A stretch of DNA of 64,000 nt from positions 3,782,001 to 3,846,000 of the forward strand of contig NZ_CP065958.1 in NCBI RefSeq assembly GCF_041270065.1. Direction: 5' to 3'. The translations under genes were made by a program, and so were the position numbers. The notes below the pieces were generated by a model. The model worked only from the letters and a program-made list of their open reading frames with translations. It was not told the DNA's origin and ran no database searches. Origin of the DNA: Streptomyces fradiae (GTDB lineage: Bacteria; Actinomycetota; Actinomycetes; Streptomycetales; Streptomycetaceae). Positions 7,529 to 15,786 of this stretch are shown piece after piece (position 1 is the stretch's first letter; each line of letters begins with the position of its first letter).

Positions 7529-8524
7529 TCAGATCCTCTCACCGGGAGGGGTGTGCGCGCCGGACCCGCTCCCGGATCCCCGCGCGGCGAGGGTGTTGAG
7601 CAGCGCCGCCGCGGTCTCGGCGTCGGCGACGGTGACCAGGAACTCGAAGCCGTTGGTGCGGCGTACGGACAGGGCCTCGCCGGAGCGCAGCAGCAGGGCC
7701 GAGCGGCGCGGCCGGGTGCGGTAGCCCCAGCCGCCGAACTCGGCGACGGCCCGCACGTCGTGGACGGTGGCCGAGGCGACCTCGTCGAGCGGGATGCGGA
7801 TCCGGGGGCGGGGGAGCAGCGCGGGGGTGACGGTCAGGCCGCGCCGGTCGACGCCGACCCGGACCCGGGAGAGGGCCACCCCGGGCACGCCGATGACCAG
7901 GCCGACCGCGGCGATCAGGGCGTACGGCCAGGGCGTGACAAGGACCGCGGGGAACAGCGCGCCCGCGCCGGCGACCACGAAGACGGCGCCGAACGCGGTG
8001 CCGGCCGTCGAGGTGGCGGCGCGCGACCAGCCGGCGAGCTCGTGCGCGCCGAGGTCGAGGCGGGGCGCCCGGACGGGCGGGACCGGGACGACGGGCTCGG
8101 GCGGTACGAGGCGGGGCAGGCGGGTGAGGGCCACGCCGGTGAGCCCGGCGAGGGCGCCGATGGCGGCGGCGACGGTGAACACGGCGAGCGGGGTGCTGAC
8201 CTCGGCCGCGTCGGCGGCGTCGAGGTTGTCGCGGAGCAGCAGGTCGAGCAGGCCGCCGGTGAAGCCGGCGGTGGCCCAGGCGCCCCAGAGCGCGGAGCGG
8301 CGGACGAACGCGACCCAGCCGGCGCCGAGCAGGAGGAGCAGGCCGGAGCTGATGGCGGTGTAGGCGGCGAGGCCGGTGAAGCCGTCGGCGCGGCCGCCGT
8401 CGATGGCGGAGAAGTGGGTGGCGAGCGGGTCGGGCAGCCGGTCGTGCCAGAGGGCGAGCAGCAGCAGATGGGCGGCGAGTGCGAGGACGAACGGCGCGGC
8501 GGCGAGCGCGCGAAGACGGTTCAC
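7529..8524 (-). CDS. DUF1648 domain membrane protein
   Basis: Encodes 331 residues. The N-terminus has a transmembrane helix followed by the DUF1648 signature LPDPLATHFSAIDGGRADG. Further hydrophobic segments follow at about 55-70, 90-105, 118-135 and a pair around 175-220. The C-terminal 110 residues are a soluble PH-like region (VGVDRRGLTVTPALLPRPRI). DUF1648 proteins such as SdpI-like proteins are membrane proteins often next to small regulators. The GTG start at 8524 has GGGAGGG upstream. It is first in an operon with the GntR regulator, which probably represses it. The molecular function is unknown. Confidence 0.82.
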   Translation of the reverse strand: MNRLRALAAAPFVLALAAHLLLLALWHDRLPDPLATHFSAIDGGRADGFTGLAAYTAISSGLLLLLGAGWVAFVRRSALWGAWATAGFTGGLLDLLLRDNLDAADAAEVSTPLAVFTVAAAIGALAGLTGVALTRLPRLVPPEPVVPVPPVRAPRLDLGAHELAGWSRAATSTAGTAFGAVFVVAGAGALFPAVLVTPWPYALIAAVGLVIGVPGVALSRVRVGVDRRGLTVTPALLPRPRIRIPLDEVASATVHDVRAVAEFGGWGYRTRPRRSALLLRSGEALSVRRTNGFEFLVTVADAETAAALLNTLAARGSGSGSGAHTPPGERI

Positions 8525-8538
8525 GAGACCCTCCCTCG

Positions 8539-8570
8539 GTTCTAGTTGTTAGCACTTTACTAGAACAACT
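8539..8570. promoter_or_regulatory. Candidate GntR/YtrA operator before the DUF1648-gntR operon
   Basis: Contains the 8-bp inverted repeat gttctagt ... actagaac (8539-8546 and 8559-8566) with an interlocked second pair agttgtt ... aacaact (8544-8550 and 8564-8570). It lies 15-45 nt before the GTG start in an AT-rich island, where a repressor would block the promoter. Confidence 0.65.
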
Positions 8571-8633
8571 TTCGGGGCACACTCCTCCCCGAGGAGGAGG
8601 GGCGAGACCGTCCGGGGAAGGTGTGGGTGGCGA

Positions 8634-9086
8634 CTACTCGCCACACTCATGGGCGGCCGGATCCACGACCACCCGGTCGAGCAGGCCCCGCAGCAGGGCC
8701 TGTTCGGTGGCGCTGAGGTCGCCGAAGAGCTCGCGCTCGGCCGCGCTCACCGCCTCGTCGATGCGCTCCAGGGCCTCCCGGCCGGCCGGGGTGATCTCCA
8801 CGATGTGTCGTCGGCGGTCGGCCGGGTCGCGGCGCCGCTCGCACAGCTCGGCGGACTCCAACTCATTGAGTATCGCGACCAGTTGGCTGGGGTCGACCTC
8901 CATCGCGGCGGCCAGTTCGCGCTGACTGGTGGCGCCGGGGGCGAGCCGCATCAGGGTCATGGCGTTGCGCGGGTGCAGGCCGTCGACGGCGAGCGCGGCG
9001 CGGATGCGCGCGCCGGTGAGCTCCCCACGGAAGGAGAGGAGGAAGCCGAGGCGGTCGTCGGGGTGCGCATCTGCCATGTCGTCCAC
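8634..9086 (-). CDS. MarR family transcriptional regulator
   Basis: Encodes 150 residues (147 if the ATG at 9077 is used). The winged helix is clear: LHPRNAMTLMRLAPGATSQR, then ELAAAMEVDPSQLVAILNEL, and the wing CERRRDPADRRRHIVEITPA, where the DxRxxR signature is intact. Flanking helices form the dimer interface. MarR proteins are usually repressors released by small aromatic or oxidised ligands. It is divergent from a DoxX-like membrane protein at 9187, with an inverted repeat between them, so it probably controls that gene and itself. GGAG lies 11 nt before the GTG, and a weaker GGTGG precedes the ATG. Confidence 0.92.
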   Translation of the reverse strand: MDDMADAHPDDRLGFLLSFRGELTGARIRAALAVDGLHPRNAMTLMRLAPGATSQRELAAAMEVDPSQLVAILNELESAELCERRRDPADRRRHIVEITPAGREALERIDEAVSAAERELFGDLSATEQALLRGLLDRVVVDPAAHECGE

Positions 9087-9120
9087 CGTAACAGCGGCTC
9101 CATTGTGGAGCGACGGGAAT

Positions 9121-9138
9121 CATTGTTACTGTTCAATG
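9121..9138. promoter_or_regulatory. Candidate MarR operator between the MarR and DoxX-like genes
   Basis: The sequence cattgttactgttcaatg has cattg/caatg arms around an AT-rich centre. It is 35 nt from the MarR start and 48 nt from the DoxX start, the usual place for a shared operator. Short arms limit confidence. Confidence 0.45.
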
Positions 9139-9186
9139 GTTTTCGAAGCTGGATCATCGTCCCCGCATCATCGTTGGAGCACCACC

Positions 9187-9534
9187 ATGTTCATCGGTTA
9201 CGTCGTCGTCGCCGCGCTGCTCGCGCTCGCGTCCACCGCCTCCGCCTTTCTCACCTTCACCCGCAATCCGCAGGTCGTGAGCAGCATGGAGAAGGTGGGC
9301 GTGCCGGACTCCTGGCTGCCCTGGCTCGCGACGGCGAAGGCGGCCGGCGCGCTCGGCCTGCTCGTGGGTCTGTTCGTCCCGGCGCTCGGCGCGGCCGCCG
9401 CGGTGGGCCTGGCGCTCTACTTCATCGGTGCGGTGACCTCCCACCTGCGCGTGAAGGACTTCAACGTGGCGCCGGTCGTCGTGCTCACGCTGCTCGCGGT
9501 GGCCGCGCTGGTGTTGCGCATAGCCTCCGCCTGA
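9187..9534 (+). CDS. DoxX family membrane protein
   Basis: Encodes 115 residues with four hydrophobic segments (about 2-20, 38-56, 62-82, 95-113), matching the DoxX-like family. It includes the typical LPWLATAKAAGALGLLVGLF segment, which carries the conserved Lys and Gly. DoxX-like proteins are cytoplasmic membrane proteins linked to quinone or thiosulphate redox and to oxidative stress; the reaction of this member is not known. ATG 9187 has GGAG eight bases upstream. The divergent MarR gene shares the intergenic region and probably represses it. Nothing follows in the same operon. Confidence 0.85.
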   Translation: MFIGYVVVAALLALASTASAFLTFTRNPQVVSSMEKVGVPDSWLPWLATAKAAGALGLLVGLFVPALGAAAAVGLALYFIGAVTSHLRVKDFNVAPVVVLTLLAVAALVLRIASA

Positions 9535-9552
9535 TCCCCTCCCCCTCCCCAC

Positions 9553-9572
9553 AAGACGAGACGGACCGTCTT
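9553..9572. promoter_or_regulatory. Palindrome in the leader region of the ABC-F gene (possible TetR-type site)
   Basis: aagacgagacggaccgtctt contains agacgg/ccgtct arms around a central A (9559-9571). The half-site acgagacg recurs at about 9610. It could be a repressor operator or a remnant hairpin; no regulator gene is adjacent. Confidence 0.35.
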
Positions 9573-9691
9573 GCACGCCCGTCCGGGCTGCCGTACGGTG
9601 GGGCACATCACGAGACGAGACGTCGCGTATTGCCATCCGCGCCGGGCCCGTCCCGTGACCTGCCCTGTCGCCAAGCCCCGGGAGGTCGCCC

Positions 9692-11374
9692 TTGTTCCGT
9701 GCCCAACTCACCGACGTCACCAAGCGCTACGACGACCGGGACGTCCACGACCGGCTCGTCCTCGACCGGGTCACCCTCACCGTCCGCGCCGGCGAACGCG
9801 TCGGCGTCGTCGGGGACAACGGCTCCGGCAAGTCCACCCTCCTGCGGCTGCTCGCCGGCCTGGAGGCCCCCGACAGCGGCACCGTCACCGTCGAGTCCCC
9901 CGGCGGCGTCGGGCACCTCGCCCAGACCCTGGACCTGCCCGGCACCGCCACCGTCGGGGACGCGATCGACCGCGCCCTCGCCGACGTACGGGAGCTGGAG
10001 CGGCGCATCCGCGAGGCCGAGGCCGCCCTCGGAACCGGCTCATCCGGCTCGTCCAGCTCATCCGGCTCGTCCGACGGCGACCTCGACGCGTACGCCGCAC
10101 TCCTCGCCGCCTACGAGGCGCGCGGCGGCGCGGACGCCGACCGGCGGGTGGAGACCGTGCTGCGGCGGCTCGGCGAACGCGCACCGCTCGCCCGTGACCG
10201 GGCCCTCGGCACCCTCTCCGGCGGGCGGCACTCCCGCCTCGCGCTCGCCGGGGTGCTCGCCTCGGACCCCGAGCTGCTGCTGCTCGACGAGCCGACGAAC
10301 GACCTCGACGACGAGGCCGTGGCCTGGCTGGAGGAGCGGCTGCGGCGCCACCGCGGCACCGTGGTCGCGGTCACCCACGACCGCGCCTTCCTCGACCGGG
10401 TCACCACCGCGGTCCTGGAGGTCGACCACGAGACCCGTACGGTCCGGCGGTACGGCAACGGGTACCCGGGCTATCTCGCCGGGCGGGCCGCCGACCGGGC
10501 GCGCCGCGAGCAGGAGTACGAGGAGTGGCGGGCCGAGACCGTGCGCCACGCGGCCGTCGCCGAGACCAACAGCGGGCGGCTGGCCGCGATCCCCCGCAAG
10601 GGGCCGCGCGGCTTCAGCGGCGCGGGTGCCTTCCGGGCCCGCTCCCGTACCCATGGCGCCACGGTCCGGATCCGGGTCGCCCGCACCCGGCTCCAGGAGC
10701 TCGCCGAGCATCCGGTGCCGAGGCCGCCCGAGCCGCTGCGGTTCGCCGCCCGCATCGAGGGCGAGCCGGCCGGGCTCGCGCTCGCGGACGTACGGGTGGA
10801 GGGCCGGCTCCGGCTGGACGCCCTGCGGCTCGTGCCGGGCGAGCGGCTGCTGGTCACCGGCCCCAACGGGGCGGGGAAGAGCACCCTGCTGCGGCTGCTC
10901 GCGGGCGAACTCGCCCCCGACGCCGGCACGGTGGCGATCACCGCCGGGCCGGACCGGATCGGGCTGCTGCGGCAGGACACGGCGGGAGCCGGGGACCCGC
11001 GCACGGTGGCCGAGGCGTTCGGCGGCACCGGCCGTGAGGCGGAACTGCTCGCGCTCGGTCTGTTCACCGCCCGGGACCTCACGATGCCGGTCCGCGCGCT
11101 GTCCGCCGGACAGCGCCGGCGGCTCGAACTGGCCCGGCTGGTGACCCGGCCGGCCGACCTGCTGCTGCTCGACGAGCCCACCAACCATCTGTCGCCCGGA
11201 CTGGTGGAGGAGCTGGACGCGGCCCTCGCGGGCTACTCCGGCACCCTGGTCGTGGTCAGCCACGACCGGCGGCTGCGGGCCGGGTTCCGGGGCCGGCGGC
11301 TCGACCTGGCGCCGTGGCACAGCGGGGTCGGCGAGGTCGGGGTCGGCGGGGTCAGCGCACCGTGTCCGGCGTGA
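9692..11374 (+). CDS. ABC-F family ATPase (ribosomal protection / translation factor type)
   Basis: Encodes 560 residues with two ABC ATPase domains and no membrane segments. Domain 1 has Walker A GDNGSGKST (41-49), signature LSGGRHSRLAL (about 176) and Walker B LLLLDEPTND (about 195). Domain 2 has Walker A GPNGAGKST (about 390), LSAGQRRR (about 470) and LLLLDEPTNH (about 490). This is the ABC-F plan, in which the linker between domains reaches into the ribosomal E site. Streptomyces members give macrolide, lincosamide or pleuromutilin resistance or act on translation generally; the class cannot be told here. A low-complexity GSSGSSSSSGSS run sits at about 115-126. The TTG start at 9692 is supported by GGGAGG seven bases upstream. 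Its 3' end overlaps the convergent lipoprotein gene by 23 nt. Confidence 0.88.
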   Translation: MFRAQLTDVTKRYDDRDVHDRLVLDRVTLTVRAGERVGVVGDNGSGKSTLLRLLAGLEAPDSGTVTVESPGGVGHLAQTLDLPGTATVGDAIDRALADVRELERRIREAEAALGTGSSGSSSSSGSSDGDLDAYAALLAAYEARGGADADRRVETVLRRLGERAPLARDRALGTLSGGRHSRLALAGVLASDPELLLLDEPTNDLDDEAVAWLEERLRRHRGTVVAVTHDRAFLDRVTTAVLEVDHETRTVRRYGNGYPGYLAGRAADRARREQEYEEWRAETVRHAAVAETNSGRLAAIPRKGPRGFSGAGAFRARSRTHGATVRIRVARTRLQELAEHPVPRPPEPLRFAARIEGEPAGLALADVRVEGRLRLDALRLVPGERLLVTGPNGAGKSTLLRLLAGELAPDAGTVAITAGPDRIGLLRQDTAGAGDPRTVAEAFGGTGREAELLALGLFTARDLTMPVRALSAGQRRRLELARLVTRPADLLLLDEPTNHLSPGLVEELDAALAGYSGTLVVVSHDRRLRAGFRGRRLDLAPWHSGVGEVGVGGVSAPCPA

Positions 11375-11813
11375 ACACCGGCTGCGGGGGCGGGGTGATC
11401 GTGACAACCATGACCGGCTCCGGCGGCCCGGTCGTCACGGGCACCTCGGGCGTCGGCGACGGACGGGGCGGCGCCGGCGGCGGGTTCGGGCCGGCGTAGG
11501 GGTTCTGCGGCTCCACCGCCGCCGTCTTCTTCGTCACCTTCGTCCTGCCCGTCGGGTACGGCTTCGCCGAGCGGCCGATGGTCGGCGGGGTCCGGGTGGG
11601 CGAGGGCGGCGCGCCGGTGGGCTTCGCCGAGGGCTCCTCGGAGGGGGTCGCGGACGGGGTCGGCGGGGCCGTGGGCGTCGCCGTGCTCGTCGCGCCCGGC
11701 TTCTTCCGGCCCTTGTCGTCCCCGTCCTCGTCCGGCCCCGAGCCCGAGCAGGCCCCCAGGGCCAGGCTCAGTCCGAGCACCACCGACACCGCCACCGCTC
11801 CGCGGGCACGCAT
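11352..11813 (-). CDS. Secreted proline/threonine-rich lipoprotein, function unknown
   Basis: Encodes 153 residues. The signal peptide ends in the lipobox LALGACSG, with the lipid cysteine at about residue 22. The remainder is low complexity, rich in Pro, Thr, Ser and Lys (GRKKPGATSTATPTAPPTPS, then PNPPPAPPRPSPTPEVPVTT), suggesting a flexible cell-wall-spanning chain rather than a folded domain. The ATG at 11813 is the natural start for the signal peptide. The gene is convergent with the ABC-F gene, overlapping its last 23 nt. It is upstream of nothing obvious and separated from cobN by about 90 nt. No function can be given. Confidence 0.7.
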   Translation of the reverse strand: MRARGAVAVSVVLGLSLALGACSGSGPDEDGDDKGRKKPGATSTATPTAPPTPSATPSEEPSAKPTGAPPSPTRTPPTIGRSAKPYPTGRTKVTKKTAAVEPQNPYAGPNPPPAPPRPSPTPEVPVTTGPPEPVMVVTITPPPQPVFTPDTVR

Positions 11814-11905
11814 GCCCACCACCCCACCCCTGGTCACGTCCTCGATCCGCACACATGTGCGGCCGGGATCGTAACGCGAGGTCGGAGGCCTCGGACCCAG
11901 GGCCC

Positions 11906-14900
11906 TCAGGCGTCGTCGTCGCCCTCCAGGTCGCCCTCCGTCTCCAGGAACACCCGGCGCAGCGCGGCCAGGGTCTCCGGGTCCGGCTTCTCCCACATGC
12001 CGCGGGACTCGGCCTCCAGGAGGCGTTCGGCGATGCCGTGCAGAGCCCAGGGGTTGGCCTCCTTCAGGAAGGCCTGGTTCGTCTCGTCGAGGATGTACTC
12101 CTGGGTGAGCTTGTCGTACATCCAGTCGGCGACGACCCCGGTCGTGGCGTCGTAGCCGAAGAGGTAGTCGACGGTCGCCGCCAGCTCGAACGCGCCCTTG
12201 TAGCCGTGCCGGCGCATGGCCTCGATCCAGCGCGGGTTGACCACGCGGGCGCGGAAGACCCGGGAGGTCTCCTCGACGAGGGTGCGGGTGCGGACGGTCT
12301 CGGGCCGGGTGGAGTCGCCGATGTACGCCTCGGGGGCGGTGCCGCGCAGCGCGCGGACGGTCGCCACCATGCCGCCGTGGTACTGGAAGTAGTCGTCCGA
12401 GTCGGCGATGTCGTGCTCGCGGGTGTCGGTGTTCTTCGCCGCGACCGCGATCCGCTTGTACGCCGACTCCATCTCGGCGCGCGCCGGGCGCCCTTCGAGC
12501 CCGCGCCCGTACGCGTAACCGCCCCACACCGTGTACACCTCGGCGAGGTCGGCGTCGGTGCGCCAGTCCCGCGAGTCGATCAGCTGCAGCAGACCGGCGC
12601 CATAAGTACCCGGCCGGGAGCCGAAGATGCGGGTGGTGGCGCGGCGCTCGTCGCCGTGCTCGGCGAGGTCGGCCTGGGCGTGGGCGCGCACGAAGTTGTC
12701 CTCGGCGGACTCGTCCGCCAGACCGGCGACAAGCCGCACGGCGTCGTCGAGAAGCCCGATGACGTGCGGGAACGCGTCTCGGAAGAAGCCGGAGATGCGC
12801 AGCGTCACATCGATGCGCGGGCGGCCGAGTTCGGCGAGCGGGACGGCCTCCAGACCGTTCACGCGGCGCGAGGCGTCGTCCCACAGCGGGCGGACGCCGA
12901 GCAGGGCGAGCGCCTCGGCGACGTCGTCGCCGGCGGTGCGCATCGCGCTCGTACCCCACAAGGAGAGGCCGACGGAGGTGGGCCACTCGCCGTTGTCGTC
13001 GCGGTAGCGGGTGAGCAGCGAGTCGGCGAGGGCCTGGCCGGTCTCCCAGGCGAGCCGGGAGGGCACGGCCTTGGGGTCGACGGAGTAGAAGTTGCGGCCG
13101 GTCGGCAGCACGTTGACCAGGCCGCGCAGCGGCGAGCCGGAGGGGCCGGCCGGGACGAAGCCGCCGTTCAGGGCGTGCACGGCGTGGGCGAGTTCGTCGG
13201 TGGTGGCGGCCAGGCGCGGCACCACCTGGGTGGCGGCGAACTCCAGGACGTCGGCGACGGCCCGCACGTGACCGGCGGCGACGGTCGCGACGGCGGCCGG
13301 GTCCCAGTCCGCCGCCTCCATCGCCTCGACCAGCTCACGGGCCTTCGCCTCCGCCTCGTCGGCGGTGGTGCGGGTCGCGGCCGACTCGTCCAGGCCGAGG
13401 GCCTCGCGCAGCCCGGGCAGCGCCTGCGTGCCGCCCCAGATCTGGCGGGCGCGCAGGATCGAGAGGACCAGGTTGACCCGGGCCTCGCCGGTCGGGGCGC
13501 CGCCGAGGACGTGCAGACCGTCGCGGATCTGGGCGTCCTTGACCTCGCACAGCCAGCCGTCGACGTGCAGCAGGAAGTCGTCGAAGCCGTCGTCGTCCGG
13601 CCGGTCGGCCATGCCCAGGTCGTGGTCCAGCTTGGCGGCCTGGATCAGCGTCCAGATCTGCGCGCGGATCGCCGGCAGCTTCGCCGGGTCCATGCTGCTG
13701 ATCTGCGCGTACTCGTCGAGCAGCTGCTCCAGGCGCGCGATGTCGCCGTACGAGTCGGCGCGCGCCATCGGCGGCACCAAGTGGTCGACGAGCGTCGCGT
13801 GCACGCGGCGCTTGGCCTGGGTGCCCTCGCCCGGGTCGTTGACCAGGAACGGGTAGACGAGCGGCAGGTCGCCGAGGGCCGCGTCCGGGCCGCAGGCGGC
13901 GGACAGGCCGGCGTTCTTGCCCGGCAGCCACTCCAGGTTGCCGTGCTTGCCCAGGTGCACCATCGCGTCGGCGCCGAAGCCGCCGTCCTCGGCCCGGGCG
14001 GCGATCCACCGGTAGGCGGCGAGGTAGTGGTGCGAGGGCGGCAGGTCGGGGTCGTGGTAGATCGCGATCGGGTTCTCGCCGAAGCCGCGCGGCGGCTGGA
14101 TGAGCACGAGCAGGTTCCCGCGGCGCAGGGCGGCGAGCACGATGTCGCCCTCGGGGTTCCGGGACCGGTCCAGGAACATCTCGCCGGGCGCCGGGCCCCA
14201 GTGCTCCTCGACCTGCGCGCGCAGTTCGGCGGGCAGCTCGGCGTACCAGCGCTTGTAGTCGGCGGCCGGGATGCGGACCGGGTTGCGGGCGAGCTGCTCC
14301 TCGGTCAGCCAGTCCTGGTCGTGGCCGCCGGCCTCGATGAGGGCGTAGATCAGCTCGTCGCCGTCGCCGGAGACCAGGCCGGGGATGTCCTCGACGGGCC
14401 CGAAGTCATAGCCCTCCGCGATCAGGCGCTTCAGGAGCTCCACGGCGGAGGCGGGGGTGTCGAGACCGACCGCGTTGCCGATCCGCGAGTGCTTGGTCGG
14501 GTACGCGGAGAGGACGAGCGCCAGCTTCTTCTCGGCGTTCGGGATGTGCCGCAGGCGCGCGTGCCGGACGGCGATCCCGGCGACGCGGGCGGCGCGCTCG
14601 GGGTCCGCCACGTACGCCGGCAGTCCGTCCTCGTCGATCTCCTTGAAGGAGAACGGCACCGTGATGAGCCGCCCGTCGAACTCGGGCACCGCGACCTGGC
14701 TGGCCGCGTCCAGCGGGGAGAGGCCCTCGTCGTTCTCCTCCCAGGCGGACCGCGACCCGGTGAGGCACAGCGCCTGCAGGATCGGCACGTCCAGCGCGGC
14801 CAGCGCACCCGCGTCCCACGCCTCCTCGTCGCCGCCCGCCTGCGCCTCGGCCGGCTTGGTGCCGCCCGCGGCGAGCACGGTGGTGACGATCGCGTCGGCG

Positions 14901-15532
14901 GTACGGAGGGTGTCGAGCAGCTCGTCCTCGGGGGCCCGCAGCGAGGCCACGTACAGCGGCCTGGCTTGGGCGCCCTGCGCCTCGATCGCGTCGCAGAGGG
15001 CGCCGACGAAGGCGGTGTTGCCGCTCATGTGGTGGGCGCGGTAGTAGAGCACGGCGACCGTCGGACCCTCGGTCCGGCCGGGCGTGCGGTCCAGCGCGCC
15101 CCAGGTCGGCGCGGGCGCCGGGGCCTCGAAGCCGTGGCCCGTGAGCAGCACGGTGTCGGACAGGAACCGGGCGAGCTGGGCGAGGTTCGTCGGGCCGCCG
15201 TGCGCGAGATAGGCGTGCGCCTCGGTGGCGACGCCGACCGGGACCGTGGAGGCGCCCATGAGCTGCGCGTCCGGCGCCTGTTCCCCGCTCAGCACCACCA
15301 CCGGCTTCCCGGCCGCGAGCACCGCGTCCAGGCCCTCCTGCCAGGAGCGGACGCCGCCGAGGAGGCGTACGACGACGAGCTCGGCGCCGTCGAGGAGGCC
15401 GGGGAGTTCGTGCTGGGGCAGCCGGGCGGGGTTGGCGTACCGCCACTCCACGCCCTCGCCTTCGGTCGCGGCGGCGTTCGCCGCGCGGGCACTGAGCAGG
15501 TCGGTGTCGGAATGCGACAGCAGCAGGAGCAT
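11906..15532 (-). CDS. cobN: CobN, aerobic cobaltochelatase large subunit
   Basis: Encodes 1208 residues, the normal length for CobN. It is the magnesium-chelatase-H-type subunit that binds hydrogenobyrinic acid a,c-diamide and inserts Co2+ with ATP-driven partners CobS/CobT or ChlD/I-like proteins, which are not in this window. Recognisable stretches include LLYRAHHMSGNTAFVGALCD-type text near residue 170 (VAVLYYRAHHMSGNTAFV), HLGKHGNLEWLPGKNAGLS and SDDYFQYHGGMVATVRAL, all family hallmarks. The ATG at 15532 (MLLLLSHSDTDLL) is chosen because the longer frame runs into the riboswitch. It is expressed behind a cobalamin riboswitch and is divergent from cobG. Confidence 0.95.
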   Translation of the reverse strand: MLLLLSHSDTDLLSARAANAAATEGEGVEWRYANPARLPQHELPGLLDGAELVVVRLLGGVRSWQEGLDAVLAAGKPVVVLSGEQAPDAQLMGASTVPVGVATEAHAYLAHGGPTNLAQLARFLSDTVLLTGHGFEAPAPAPTWGALDRTPGRTEGPTVAVLYYRAHHMSGNTAFVGALCDAIEAQGAQARPLYVASLRAPEDELLDTLRTADAIVTTVLAAGGTKPAEAQAGGDEEAWDAGALAALDVPILQALCLTGSRSAWEENDEGLSPLDAASQVAVPEFDGRLITVPFSFKEIDEDGLPAYVADPERAARVAGIAVRHARLRHIPNAEKKLALVLSAYPTKHSRIGNAVGLDTPASAVELLKRLIAEGYDFGPVEDIPGLVSGDGDELIYALIEAGGHDQDWLTEEQLARNPVRIPAADYKRWYAELPAELRAQVEEHWGPAPGEMFLDRSRNPEGDIVLAALRRGNLLVLIQPPRGFGENPIAIYHDPDLPPSHHYLAAYRWIAARAEDGGFGADAMVHLGKHGNLEWLPGKNAGLSAACGPDAALGDLPLVYPFLVNDPGEGTQAKRRVHATLVDHLVPPMARADSYGDIARLEQLLDEYAQISSMDPAKLPAIRAQIWTLIQAAKLDHDLGMADRPDDDGFDDFLLHVDGWLCEVKDAQIRDGLHVLGGAPTGEARVNLVLSILRARQIWGGTQALPGLREALGLDESAATRTTADEAEAKARELVEAMEAADWDPAAVATVAAGHVRAVADVLEFAATQVVPRLAATTDELAHAVHALNGGFVPAGPSGSPLRGLVNVLPTGRNFYSVDPKAVPSRLAWETGQALADSLLTRYRDDNGEWPTSVGLSLWGTSAMRTAGDDVAEALALLGVRPLWDDASRRVNGLEAVPLAELGRPRIDVTLRISGFFRDAFPHVIGLLDDAVRLVAGLADESAEDNFVRAHAQADLAEHGDERRATTRIFGSRPGTYGAGLLQLIDSRDWRTDADLAEVYTVWGGYAYGRGLEGRPARAEMESAYKRIAVAAKNTDTREHDIADSDDYFQYHGGMVATVRALRGTAPEAYIGDSTRPETVRTRTLVEETSRVFRARVVNPRWIEAMRRHGYKGAFELAATVDYLFGYDATTGVVADWMYDKLTQEYILDETNQAFLKEANPWALHGIAERLLEAESRGMWEKPDPETLAALRRVFLETEGDLEGDDDA

Positions 15533-15564
15533 GGCGAGGCTCAGGCCTTCCTCGGGGTGTCCGC

Positions 15565-15700
15565 GCCCCGGGTGGTCGTTGGACGGCGGGAGTTCCTGAC
15601 TCGCCGGCACCCGGGATCGCCCCGAGGCCGGCTCACAGTGGCGGGACCGCGCCGGATTCTCACCGGGCTTCCTCCCCGGGGTCCTGGGACCCCATGCCGA
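15565..15700 (-). promoter_or_regulatory. Cobalamin riboswitch upstream of cobN
   Basis: On the minus strand the leader reads ggaagcccggtgagaatccg, then cccgccactgtgagccgg (B12 box) and gagtcaggaactcccgcc, the canonical order and near-consensus sequence. P1 can form between ccccggg-type arms near the two ends. A TAGGAT hexamer at 15706-15711 is a plausible -10, which places the transcript start right at the aptamer. It controls cobN only; cobG reads the other way. Confidence 0.93.
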
Positions 15701-15786
15701 TCTGCATCCTATGGGGTTCGTCCCGCGATGGGGTGGGGTGCTGATCACAGGGTGGGGGCGGGAAACGCGTGGGTATGCTCGCCGCC

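Noticed and set aside
9692-11374. Specific macrolide-resistance gene
   Set aside because: ABC-F membership is clear but resistance class cannot be read from sequence, and no biosynthetic genes are nearby.
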